Below are positions 28,214 to 35,770 of a stretch of 64,000 nt of DNA, one piece after another. Below the pieces are notes generated by a model that worked only from the letters and a program-made list of their open reading frames with translations, did no database searches and was not told where the DNA came from. Made by a program: the position numbers and the translations under genes. Where the stretch lies: contig NZ_BJCL01000001.1 of the NCBI RefSeq assembly GCF_005403045.1, forward strand, positions 434,001-498,000. Reading direction: 5' to 3'. Positions within the stretch are counted from its first letter, which is position 1. Each line of letters opens with the position of its first letter. The stretch comes from Pseudaquabacterium pictum (lineage in GTDB: Bacteria > Pseudomonadota > Gammaproteobacteria > Burkholderiales > Burkholderiaceae_C).

Positions 28214-28734
28214 AGGGGCTTGAAGTGTTCAAACGGTTCGCGGCAGGCCAGGCAGCGGTACAGCGCCTTGCAGGCGGTCGATCCGAAGGCCGACAGCCGC
28301 TCGGTCTGCAGGCTGTCGCAACGCGGGCAGGCGATGGCGGGGGCCGCACGGCGGCCGACCAGGCGGATCGGCACGCCGGCAGCGGCATCCACCGGCCCGG
28401 GCGGGGCGATGCCGTACGCGCGCAGCTTGCGGCGGCCGTCGTCGCTGATCCAGTCGGTGGTCCAGGCCGGGGCGCGCTGCAGCGTCACCGTCACCGGGCC
28501 CAGGCCGGCGGCGGCGATGGCATCGACCACGCTCTGGGTGATGACCTCGGTGGCTGGGCAGCCGGAATAGGTGGGCGTCAGCACCACCTCCAGCGCCGCA
28601 CCGCCATCGCGCACATCGCGCACGATGCCCAGGTCACGCAGGCTGAGCGCCGGCACCTCGGGGTCGAGCACGGTGGCGAGCACGGCCCAGGCGCGCTGGG
28701 TGCGTGTGCCCGCCGCCACCGGGGCCTGGCTCAC
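28210..28734 (-). CDS. paaD: PaaD, maturation factor of phenylacetyl-CoA epoxidase
   Basis: A 174-residue protein with the MIP18/DUF59 fold: LDPEVPALSLRDLGIVRDV and VVLTPTYSGCPATEVI, then a C-terminal zinc-ribbon-like part with IACPRCDSLQTERLSAFGSTACKALYRCLAC. It is thought to help assemble iron-sulfur or diiron centres of the complex. A GTG at 28734 overlapping the paaC stop (GTGA) is the chosen start; the longer frame translates unrelated sequence. Confidence 0.93.
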   Translation of the reverse strand: MSQAPVAAGTRTQRAWAVLATVLDPEVPALSLRDLGIVRDVRDGGAALEVVLTPTYSGCPATEVITQSVVDAIAAAGLGPVTVTLQRAPAWTTDWISDDGRRKLRAYGIAPPGPVDAAAGVPIRLVGRRAAPAIACPRCDSLQTERLSAFGSTACKALYRCLACREPFEHFKPL

Positions 28735-29504
28735 CAGACGCCCCCGGGGTAGCTGCGCTGCAACTGCTGCAGCTCGGCCAGCATCGGGCCCATGTGCTCG
28801 CTGTGCACGCCGCGCTTGCCGGTGCTGCGGAAGGCCGATGCGGCCGGTGGCGTCAGGCCGGCCTCGGCCAGCACCGCGCCCACCTCGGCCTGCCAGTCGG
28901 CCTGCACATCGGCCCAACGCGGGCCCAGGCCGGTGGCGGCGGCCGCCTCGTCCACCGCGTCGGCCTCGAACAGCTCGGGCACGTAGCGCCACAGCTGGGC
29001 CAGCGCGGCCTGGCTGCGGCGCCGGCTCTCGTCGGTGCCGTCACCCAGGCGCACCACCCAGTCGGCGGCATGCTGCTGGTGGTAGCGCGCCTCCTTCACC
29101 GCCTTGCCGGCGATGGCGGCCAGCTCGGCGTCGCTGGACTCGGCCAGCTTCTGCCACAGCAGCTTCAGCAGCGTGGCCACCAGCAGGTTGCGCTGCACGG
29201 TGAAGGCGAAGTCGCCGCGCGGCAGCTCCACCAGCGTGGGGTTGCGGTAGTCGCGCTCGTCGCGCAGGAAGGCCAGCTGGTCCTCGTCGAAGGCCCGGCC
29301 CTCGGTCTGGCCGGCGCGGGTCAGCAGGGCGCGGGCCTGGCCGATCAGGTCGAGCGCCATGTTGGCCAGCGCGATGTCTTCTTCCAGCACCGGGCCGTGG
29401 CCGGTCCATTCGCCCAGGCGCTGGCCCAGGATCAGGCAGGTGTCGCCCAGGCGCAGCAGGTACTGCAGCTGGGGTGTGTGGTGCAGTTGGATCGAGGCGG
29501 TCAT
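28731..29504 (-). CDS. paaC: PaaC, structural subunit of phenylacetyl-CoA epoxidase
   Basis: The 257-residue ferritin-like subunit pairs with PaaA. Typical segments are LLRLGDTCLILGQRLGEWTGHGP, LEEDIALANMALDLIGQAR, and VKEARYHQQHAADWVVRLGDGT. It lacks the diiron active site of PaaA. ATG 29504 is ten bases after paaB. Confidence 0.94.
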   Translation of the reverse strand: MTASIQLHHTPQLQYLLRLGDTCLILGQRLGEWTGHGPVLEEDIALANMALDLIGQARALLTRAGQTEGRAFDEDQLAFLRDERDYRNPTLVELPRGDFAFTVQRNLLVATLLKLLWQKLAESSDAELAAIAGKAVKEARYHQQHAADWVVRLGDGTDESRRRSQAALAQLWRYVPELFEADAVDEAAAATGLGPRWADVQADWQAEVGAVLAEAGLTPPAASAFRSTGKRGVHSEHMGPMLAELQQLQRSYPGGVW

Positions 29505-29514
29505 CTCGGGCCAC

Positions 29515-29814
29515 TCACATGTGGTCGACTTCGGACGGCAGCTTGTAGAACGTGGGGTGGCGGTACACCTTGTCCTCGGCCGGGTCGAAGTACATGGCCT
29601 TGTCGCCGGGGTCGCTGGCGGTGATGGCGGCGCTGGGCACCACCCACACGCTGCAGCCTTCCTGCCGGCGGGTGTAGACATCACGCGCCAGCTGGATGGC
29701 CATCTGGGCATCGGCCGCATGCAGGCTGCCGCAGTGCTTGTGGTCCAGGCCGGCGCGGCTGCGCACGAACACTTCCCACAGCGGCCATTCGGATTGGGTG
29801 TTGGGTTCAGTCAT
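29515..29814 (-). CDS. paaB: PaaB, small subunit of phenylacetyl-CoA epoxidase
   Basis: A 99-residue protein of the PaaB family: WPLWEVFVRSRAGLDHKHCGSLHA, AIQLARDVYTRRQEG, and PGDKAMYFDPAEDKVYRHPTFY. It bridges the catalytic PaaAC core to PaaE. It starts 11 bases after the paaA stop. Confidence 0.96.
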   Translation of the reverse strand: MTEPNTQSEWPLWEVFVRSRAGLDHKHCGSLHAADAQMAIQLARDVYTRRQEGCSVWVVPSAAITASDPGDKAMYFDPAEDKVYRHPTFYKLPSEVDHM

Positions 29815-29825
29815 CTTGGTCTCCC

Positions 29826-30836
29826 TCAGGCCGCTTGCTGCTTGGTCGCCTGCTTGCGCGCATGCGCCAGCGCAGCCTCGCGCACCCAGGCGCCGTCGTC
29901 CCAGGCCTGCACCCGCTGGGCCAGGCGCTCCTGGTTGCAGGGGCCGTCACCGGCCACCACACGGAAGAACTCGGCCCAGTCGATGGCGCCGAAGTCCCAA
30001 TGGCCGCGTTCTTCGTTCCACTTCAAGTCGGGGTCGGGCAGGGTCACGCCCAGCAGCTTGGCCTGGTCCACCGTCGCATCGACGAACTTCTGGCGCAGCG
30101 TGTCATTGCTGACCCGCTTGATGCCCCAGCGCATGCCCTGGGCGCTGTTCGGGCTCTGGTCGTCCGGCGGGCCGAACATCATCAGGCAAGGCCACCACCA
30201 GCGGTTGACCGCGTCCTGCACCATGGCACGCTGGGCGTCGGTGCCGTCCTTCATCATCACCAGCAGGCTGTCGAAGCCCTGGCGCTGGTGGAAGCTCTCT
30301 TCGCGGCAGATGCGGATCATCGCCCGGGCATAGGGCGCATAGCTGCAGCGGCAGATCGGCACCTGGTTCATGATGGCCGCGCCATCGACCAGCCAGCCGA
30401 TGGTGCCCACATCGGCCCAGGTCAGCGTGGGGTAGTTGAAGATGCTGCTGTACTTGGCCTTGCCGGTGTGCAGCGCGTTCACCATCTGGTCGCGGCTGGT
30501 GCCCAGGGTCTCGGCAGCGGCATACAGGTACAGGCCATGGCCGCCTTCGTCCTGCACCTTGGCCAGCAGGATGGCCTTGCGCTTGAGCGTGGGCGCGCGG
30601 CTGATCCAGTGGCCCTCGGGCAGCATGCCGACGATCTCCGAATGTGCATGCTGGCTGATCTGGCGCAGCAGCGTCTTGCGGTAGTTGTCGGGCATCCAGT
30701 CCTTGGCCTCGATGAAGTCGCCGGCGTCGATGCGGGCGTCGAAGCGTTCCTGCAGCGCCAGTTCATCGGCCGAGCGCAGCGTCTTCGGCGCCTCGCCCAA
30801 TTCCTTGGGCATGGTGTCCATTGCCTGGGTGTACAT
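29826..30836 (-). CDS. paaA: PaaA, catalytic diiron subunit of phenylacetyl-CoA epoxidase
   Basis: The 336-residue subunit epoxidises phenylacetyl-CoA with O2. ExxH-type metal motifs appear in [13 protein letters not shown] and [11 protein letters not shown], and the family segment [19 protein letters not shown] lies near the N-terminus. ATG 30836 ([12 protein letters not shown]) is preferred to the much longer open frame that runs antisense-like through paaK. It is 23 bases after the paaK stop. Confidence 0.96.
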   Translation of the reverse strand: MYTQAMDTMPKELGEAPKTLRSADELALQERFDARIDAGDFIEAKDWMPDNYRKTLLRQISQHAHSEIVGMLPEGHWISRAPTLKRKAILLAKVQDEGGHGLYLYAAAETLGTSRDQMVNALHTGKAKYSSIFNYPTLTWADVGTIGWLVDGAAIMNQVPICRCSYAPYARAMIRICREESFHQRQGFDSLLVMMKDGTDAQRAMVQDAVNRWWWPCLMMFGPPDDQSPNSAQGMRWGIKRVSNDTLRQKFVDATVDQAKLLGVTLPDPDLKWNEERGHWDFGAIDWAEFFRVVAGDGPCNQERLAQRVQAWDDGAWVREAALAHARKQATKQQAA

Positions 30837-30859
30837 GGGAGCCTTTCGTGGGATCGGAT

Positions 30860-32176
30860 TCAGTTCTTGCGCAGGTCCTGCACGCGGCGGGCCTTGCCGG
30901 TCAGGGTGCGCTCGATGCTGTCGGGCGGCAGCACCTCGATGGTGGTGCTCACGCCCACCAGTGTCTTGATGCGGTGCTGCAGCCAGCGTTTCAGTTCGTC
31001 GATCTCGGCCGCCGGCGTCTGCAGGCTGGCGATGTTCAGTTCGGTGCGCACCTGCAGCGTGTCCAGCGGGCCGTCGCGGCCCACCACCAGCTGGTACTGG
31101 CCCGACAGCTTCGGGCTCTGCAGCACGATCTCCTCGATCTGCGTCGGGAACACGTTGACGCCGCGGATGATCAGCATGTCGTCCGAGCGGCCGACGATCT
31201 TGCCCATGCGGCGGAAGCTGCGCGCGGTGGGCGGCAGCAGGCGGGTGAGATCGCGCGTGCGGTAGCGGATGATCGGCAGCGCTTCCTTGGTCAGGCTGGT
31301 GAAGACCAGTTCGCCCTCGCTGCCGTCGGGCAGCACCGCGCCGGTCTCGGGATCGATGATCTCGGGGTAGAAGTGGTCTTCCCACACCACCGGGCCGTCC
31401 TGCGTCTCCACGCATTCGCTGGCCACGCCGGGGCCCATCACTTCGCTCAGGCCGTAGATGTCGACCGCCTTGATGCCGGCATCGGCCTGGATCTGGGTGC
31501 GCATGGCCTCGGTCCACGGCTCGGCGCCGAAGATGCCCACGCTCACCGACATCGCCGCCGGGTCCAGCCCCTGGCGGCGGAACTCCTCGATCAGCACCTG
31601 CATGTAGCTGGGCGTGACCATGATGATGTCGGGTTGGAAATCGGTGATCAGCTGCACCTGCTTCTCGGTCTGGCCACCCGACATCGGCACCACGGTGCAG
31701 CCCAGCTTCTCCGCGCCATAGTGCGCGCCCAGGCCGCCAGTGAACAGGCCGTAGCCGTAGGCCACATGCACCATGTCGCCGCGCCGGCCGCCGGCCGCGC
31801 GGATGCTGCGCGCCACCAGGTGCGCCCAGGTGTCGATGTCGTTCTGGGTGTAGCCGACGACGGTCGGCTTGCCGGTGGTGCCGCTGCTGGCGTGGATGCG
31901 CACCACCTGCTCGCGCGGCACGGCGAACAGGCCGAACGGGTAGTGGTCGCGCAGGTCCTTCTTGCCGGTGAACGGAAACTTTGCCAAGTCGGCCAGCGAC
32001 TTGCAGTCCGACGGATGCACACCGGCCTGGTCGAAGGCGTTGCGGTAGTGCGGCACGTTGTCGTAGGCGCGCTGCAGCGTGGCCTGCAGGCGCTGCAGCT
32101 GCAACGCGGTGATCTCATCGCGGCTGGCGGTCTCGATCGGCTCCAGGTCGCCGGGGGCGGGGGTGCGCACGGGCAT
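30860..32176 (-). CDS. paaK: PaaK, phenylacetate-CoA ligase
   Basis: The 438-residue AMP-forming ligase activates phenylacetate with ATP and CoA, the first step of the pathway. Motifs: [36 protein letters not shown], and [19 protein letters not shown]. Length matches PaaK. It follows paaI with a 63-base gap holding GGAGACA just before the ATG. Confidence 0.96.
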   Translation of the reverse strand: MPVRTPAPGDLEPIETASRDEITALQLQRLQATLQRAYDNVPHYRNAFDQAGVHPSDCKSLADLAKFPFTGKKDLRDHYPFGLFAVPREQVVRIHASSGTTGKPTVVGYTQNDIDTWAHLVARSIRAAGGRRGDMVHVAYGYGLFTGGLGAHYGAEKLGCTVVPMSGGQTEKQVQLITDFQPDIIMVTPSYMQVLIEEFRRQGLDPAAMSVSVGIFGAEPWTEAMRTQIQADAGIKAVDIYGLSEVMGPGVASECVETQDGPVVWEDHFYPEIIDPETGAVLPDGSEGELVFTSLTKEALPIIRYRTRDLTRLLPPTARSFRRMGKIVGRSDDMLIIRGVNVFPTQIEEIVLQSPKLSGQYQLVVGRDGPLDTLQVRTELNIASLQTPAAEIDELKRWLQHRIKTLVGVSTTIEVLPPDSIERTLTGKARRVQDLRKN

Positions 32177-32239
32177 CGGTTGTCTCCGGATGGGTCTGGT
32201 CTGGTCGGTTCAGGCAGCGGGAATGACCGGCTTGCCGAA

Positions 32240-32701
32240 TCAGGAAGCGGCAAGCACGGGCTTGCCGCGTGCCGTGTAACTGCGGCCGCGGAACACGGCG
32301 ATGCGCTCGCCGCGCTGGTTGGTCACCGTGACGTCGTAGACGCCGGTGCGGCCGGCCTTGCTCACCTCGGTGCAGGTGGCGGTCAGCACATCGCCCAGGC
32401 GGCCGGGGGCCATCAGGTCGACGGTGAAGCCCGAGGCCACCGTCAGCTCGTTGTAGCTGTTGCAGGCAAAGGCGAAGCTGGAGTCGGCCAGCGTGGTGAT
32501 CAGTCCGCCATGGCAGATGGCGTGGCCGTTGAGCATGTCCTGCCGCACCGTCATTTCGATGGTGGCGCGGCCCGGGCCGACGCTGGTGATCTGCATGCCC
32601 AGCATCTTGGTCGCGTGGTCGCCCACCCACATCGCATCACGCACCTGCTCGGCCAGGGCCTGGGCGGCAGCGGCGGCATCGGAGGAGGAGACTGAGGACA
32701 T
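32240..32701 (-). CDS. paaI: PaaI, hotdog-fold thioesterase of phenylacetate degradation
   Basis: The 153-residue thioesterase has the family core MLNGHAICHGGLITTLADSSFAFA with the catalytic-region HGG and later asparagine/aspartate. It releases CoA from ring-hydroxylated phenylacetyl-CoA side products and so protects the CoA pool. It is the promoter-proximal gene of the operon. ATG 32701 follows the predicted promoter by about 30 bases. Confidence 0.94.
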   Translation of the reverse strand: MSSVSSSDAAAAAQALAEQVRDAMWVGDHATKMLGMQITSVGPGRATIEMTVRQDMLNGHAICHGGLITTLADSSFAFACNSYNELTVASGFTVDLMAPGRLGDVLTATCTEVSKAGRTGVYDVTVTNQRGERIAVFRGRSYTARGKPVLAAS

Positions 32702-32736
32702 CGTGCGGCACTCCGGCGGTGGATTGGCCAGTGGTG

Positions 32737-32765
32737 GAATTACTTTCGACCAACCGGTCGGTCAA
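32737..32765 (-). promoter_or_regulatory. predicted promoter of the paa operon
   Basis: On the minus strand TTGACC (32765-32760) and TAATTC (32742-32737) are spaced by 17 bases, just upstream of paaI. The spacer contains the dyad listed separately. Confidence 0.55.
32748..32763. promoter_or_regulatory. PaaR-type operator
   Basis: GACCAACC-GGTCGGTC is a 16-base palindrome with one mismatched pair, centred in the predicted paa promoter. The ACCG/CGGT half-site style matches TetR-family PaaR sites known in betaproteobacteria. Confidence 0.65.
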
Positions 32766-32929
32766 TGTTACGGGTGGCGGTCGGCTGACGCAAGTCAAGG
32801 CACCCCGTGTTTACCCGATGCTGCAGGGCTGCCATCGCCAACGGCATGGCTGCGCCGGGCCGGCACCAGCCAGGCGCGACCAGGATGGCGATACTCACGC
32901 TCCGACGCGTCCCACCATCAGGAGCCCCG

Positions 32930-33214
32930 ATGACCGCACCCAGCTTCGCGCAGTTCAAGACCACCCAGCTGGCCCAGGGCTTCGACGAGGTGCTGGAGCG
33001 GCCGTGGGCACCGAACACGGTGGTCGGCACCCACAGCCACCCGTTCGCGGTCAGCGCCCTGGTGGTGCAGGGCGAGATGTGGCTGACGGTGGCCGACGAC
33101 ACCCGCCACCTGCAGGCCGGCGACCGCTTCACCCTCGACCGGGACGTGCCGCATGCCGAGCGCTATGGCGCCGAGGGCGCCACCTTCTGGGTGGCCCGCC
33201 GCAACGCGGCCTGA
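32930..33214 (+). CDS. small cupin protein
   Basis: The 94-residue protein is a single cupin fold: WAPNTVVGTHSHPFAVSALVVQGEMWLTVAD holds the first metal motif (HSH, then later E) and GDRFTLDRDVPHAERYG the second motif with PHAE. Such stand-alone cupins bind a metal and are often of unknown use. Start at ATG 32930 is set by AGGAG at 32920-32924. It is divergent from paaI. Confidence 0.82.
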   Translation: MTAPSFAQFKTTQLAQGFDEVLERPWAPNTVVGTHSHPFAVSALVVQGEMWLTVADDTRHLQAGDRFTLDRDVPHAERYGAEGATFWVARRNAA

Positions 33215-33288
33215 TCACGTGGCGGCCAAGCCGCCGCGCCGGGCGACAATGCGCGATTGACCCAGCACTGCCGCCCAGCGGCGCCGCC

Positions 33289-34221
33289 ATGCCCGATCCG
33301 ACCGACCTGCCCGTCCCGCCCCTGCCTGAAGATGCAGCGCCCGCCGCTGCCCCCGCCGAGCCGGTCGAGGCCGAGGACCATGGCGATGCCCCAGAAGCCG
33401 ATGCAGACGCCGCGCATGAGGCCACCGCGCCTGATGTCACCGCGCCTGGCACCAGCGCACCCGCCCTGCCCCTGCTGACCCCCGCCGCCACGGCGGAGCT
33501 GCTGCGCCAGCATTTCCCGGCACTGTTCAGCGGCCCGGCCAAGCCGTTCAAGCTGCGCATCCAGCAGGACATCCAGGCCCGTGTGCCGGGTGTGTTCAGC
33601 AAGGCCTCGCTGTCGGCCTACTTCCGCCGCCACACCGGCAGCACCGCCTACCTGATCGGCCTGAGCAAGGCCAGCCAGCGCTTCGACCTGGACGGCCAGC
33701 CCGCCGGCGAACTGAGCGACGAGCACAAGCAGGCCGCCGTGGCCGAGCTGGCCCGCCGCCGCCAGCTCACCCGTGAGCGGGAACAGCAGGCCCATGCCCA
33801 GCAGCGTGAACAGCAGCGCGAAGCCCAGCGCGCCGAGATGGCGCAGCAGGCCGAGCAGCAGCAGGCCCGCCTGGCGCGTGCCGCGCTGCTGCGCGACTTC
33901 CAGCGCACCACGCTGACGATGGCCAATTTCTGCGCGCTCAAGGGCATGACGCCCGAGGTGCTGAACCCGCTGCTGGAACAGGCGAAGAAGGAAGCGGCCG
34001 AAGCGCCACCCACGCCGCCGCGCGGCTTTGACGACCGCCGTGGCCCGCGGCCCGAGGGTCGGCCAGACAACCGGCGCGATGCCGGTGCGCCGCGCGGCCC
34101 TGGCGCCCCCGGCGGCCCGCGCCCTGACCACCGCGGTCCGCGCCGCGACGACCGCCGACCGGCCCGCCCCGGCGGCACAGCCGGCCCCCGTGGCCCGCGT
34201 GGGCCGGCGGGTCAGTCGTAG
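33289..34221 (+). CDS. ProQ/FinO-domain RNA chaperone with RG/DR-rich tail
   Basis: The 310-residue protein has an acidic, proline/alanine-rich N-terminal tail (residues 1-65), then a ProQ/FinO domain: LLRQHFPALFSGPAKPFKLRIQQDIQARVPG, KASLSAYFRRHTGSTAYLIGLSKASQRFDLDG, then glutamine-rich coiled coil and a C-terminal tail of RG, RRD and PGG repeats. ProQ proteins bind structured small RNAs and 3' ends. The long basic tail is expected to add non-specific RNA affinity. The last ten bases overlap the convergent pterin dehydratase gene. Confidence 0.85.
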   Translation: MPDPTDLPVPPLPEDAAPAAAPAEPVEAEDHGDAPEADADAAHEATAPDVTAPGTSAPALPLLTPAATAELLRQHFPALFSGPAKPFKLRIQQDIQARVPGVFSKASLSAYFRRHTGSTAYLIGLSKASQRFDLDGQPAGELSDEHKQAAVAELARRRQLTREREQQAHAQQREQQREAQRAEMAQQAEQQQARLARAALLRDFQRTTLTMANFCALKGMTPEVLNPLLEQAKKEAAEAPPTPPRGFDDRRGPRPEGRPDNRRDAGAPRGPGAPGGPRPDHRGPRRDDRRPARPGGTAGPRGPRGPAGQS

Positions 34222-34589
34222 ACGATGTAGCGGTGGGCGTCGGTGTCGGGCGTGCCGTCCAGCACCGCGCCCGGGTCGGCGCCCGGCTGCCAGCACAGCA
34301 CCTGCTCGATCTTGGCGGCCAGCGCCAGGTCCTTGGCAGTGATGCCGCCGGCATCGTGGGTGTTCAGCGCAATCGCCACCGTGGCGTAGCTGACCTGCAA
34401 CTCCGGGTGGTGCCATGCCACCTCGGCCAGGTGGCCGATGGTGTTGACGGCCATCAGCGTGCCCTTCCAGCCGCCGGTGCGCAGCGTGCGGCGGATGGCG
34501 CCGTCAGACACCGTCCAGCGTGGCAGGTGGGCCTGCAGGTGGGCCTGCACCTCGGCCAGGGGCAACACGGCTTGGGCCGCAACGGTCAT
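34212..34589 (-). CDS. phhB: 4a-hydroxytetrahydrobiopterin dehydratase (pterin-4a-carbinolamine dehydratase)
   Basis: The 125-residue protein has the family signature IGHLAEVAWHHPELQVSYATVAIALNTHDAGGIT, with the HHP motif that binds the pterin, and a normal DCoH length plus a short C-terminal extension. It recycles the pterin cofactor of phenylalanine hydroxylase; no phhA gene is nearby. Its 3' end overlaps the ProQ-like gene. Confidence 0.92.
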   Translation of the reverse strand: MTVAAQAVLPLAEVQAHLQAHLPRWTVSDGAIRRTLRTGGWKGTLMAVNTIGHLAEVAWHHPELQVSYATVAIALNTHDAGGITAKDLALAAKIEQVLCWQPGADPGAVLDGTPDTDAHRYIVYD

Positions 34590-34676
34590 GGCAATGCCTC
34601 CTCACAACAACAAGTCGCCAAGGCTAGCAGCGCCCGCCTGACCCTGCGGCCGGCGGGCTGATCGGCCCCGCCCGGT

Positions 34677-35762
34677 TCAGCGCGGCGCCGGCAGGGCCAC
34701 CACCCGCAGCTCCACCCGGCGGTTGGGCAGCAGGCATTCCTGCAGCTCGGCCGGCGAGGCGAACTTGCCGCTGCAGTCCTGCACCTGGCGGCTGTCGCCG
34801 GCGGCTTCCTGCGACACCGTGGCGGTGTAGATGCCGGGCAGGCCCAGCTGCTGCAGCATGGCCCGCACGGTGGCCGCACGCTTCTCCGACAAAGCGCGGT
34901 TGTAGTCGGCGTTGCCGGTGCTGTTCAGCCGGTCGGCATGGCCGATCAGCACCAGCTGGCGCGCCACCAGGCCACGCTCCTTGACCTGGGCCACCAGGCT
35001 CTGCAGCTGCTGCAGGCTGAAGGCCCGCACATCGGCCGGAGTGTGGCGGTCGAAGTTGAAGACCACGCTGGCGCCCAGCTCCACAGGAGCCGGCGGCGGC
35101 GGTGCGGGGGGCGGCGGTGGGACAGGCACCACCACCGGCGGCGGCGGTGGCGGGGGCGGAGGATCGCAGCGGGCGGCCAGGTCCTGGGCCTCGCCGAGCA
35201 GGTCTTCGGCGATCTGCACGTACGGCTTGGCCTGGCGCCAACCGACCTGCACCTGCTCATGGCCGGCATGCACCAGCTCCACCTCGGCGCAGGCCGCCTT
35301 GGCCTGGGCGCAGCGCCAGCCACGCTGGTTGCGCAGGCCGGTGGCCAGGGCCCACAGGTCGGGGCGCAGGCGCTCGGCGCCGGCCAACAGCGGGGTGTCC
35401 ATGCCCAGCGGGGGTTGGCCCGTCTCCATGCCGCGCGCCAGGACGTCGGCCTCGGTCAGCGCCGCCTGCGGGAAGGCGCTGCGGTCGTTGCGGGTGTACT
35501 CGTGGAAGCTGACGTCCAGCCAGCACTGGGCCTTGGCCAGGTGGTAGTCGCGCAGTGGCCGGCCGGCGGCGTTGATGGCGCGCAGGCGGGCCTGCACGGC
35601 CTCGTAAGTCTGCTGGTCGGCGGCGATGGCGCGGTCGCTGATGCGCTGGTCGGGTGCGGTCAGCACGGGCTGGGCCAGGGCGCCAGCCGCAGCGGCCGCC
35701 AGAGTAGCGGCCAGCAGCGTGGCGCGGATGCGGTGTGGGCGTGTCATCGGGTTCTCGCTCAT
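34677..35762 (-). CDS. OmpA-family protein with polyproline linker
   Basis: The 361-residue protein has a signal peptide (ALAQ cleavage region), a helical N-terminal part with an unassigned fold (residues about 35-205, two CxxxxxC-type cysteine pairs), a polyproline stretch (nine prolines then PVPPPPPAPPPPAP) and a C-terminal OmpA domain. The latter begins VVFNFDRHTPADV and carries LIGHADRLNSTGNADYNRALSEKRAATV, the peptidoglycan-binding helix pattern. It follows the barrel gene by eight bases and is the third gene of the surface locus. A role as a periplasmic anchor of that system is inference. Confidence 0.85.
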   Translation of the reverse strand: MSENPMTRPHRIRATLLAATLAAAAAGALAQPVLTAPDQRISDRAIAADQQTYEAVQARLRAINAAGRPLRDYHLAKAQCWLDVSFHEYTRNDRSAFPQAALTEADVLARGMETGQPPLGMDTPLLAGAERLRPDLWALATGLRNQRGWRCAQAKAACAEVELVHAGHEQVQVGWRQAKPYVQIAEDLLGEAQDLAARCDPPPPPPPPPVVVPVPPPPPAPPPPAPVELGASVVFNFDRHTPADVRAFSLQQLQSLVAQVKERGLVARQLVLIGHADRLNSTGNADYNRALSEKRAATVRAMLQQLGLPGIYTATVSQEAAGDSRQVQDCSGKFASPAELQECLLPNRRVELRVVALPAPR

Positions 35763-35770
35763 GGGCTGCC

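Noticed and set aside
30837-31517. Upstream extension of paaA by 227 codons
   Set aside because: It lies out of frame inside paaK and translates to low-complexity sequence; ATG 30836 begins the PaaA family sequence.
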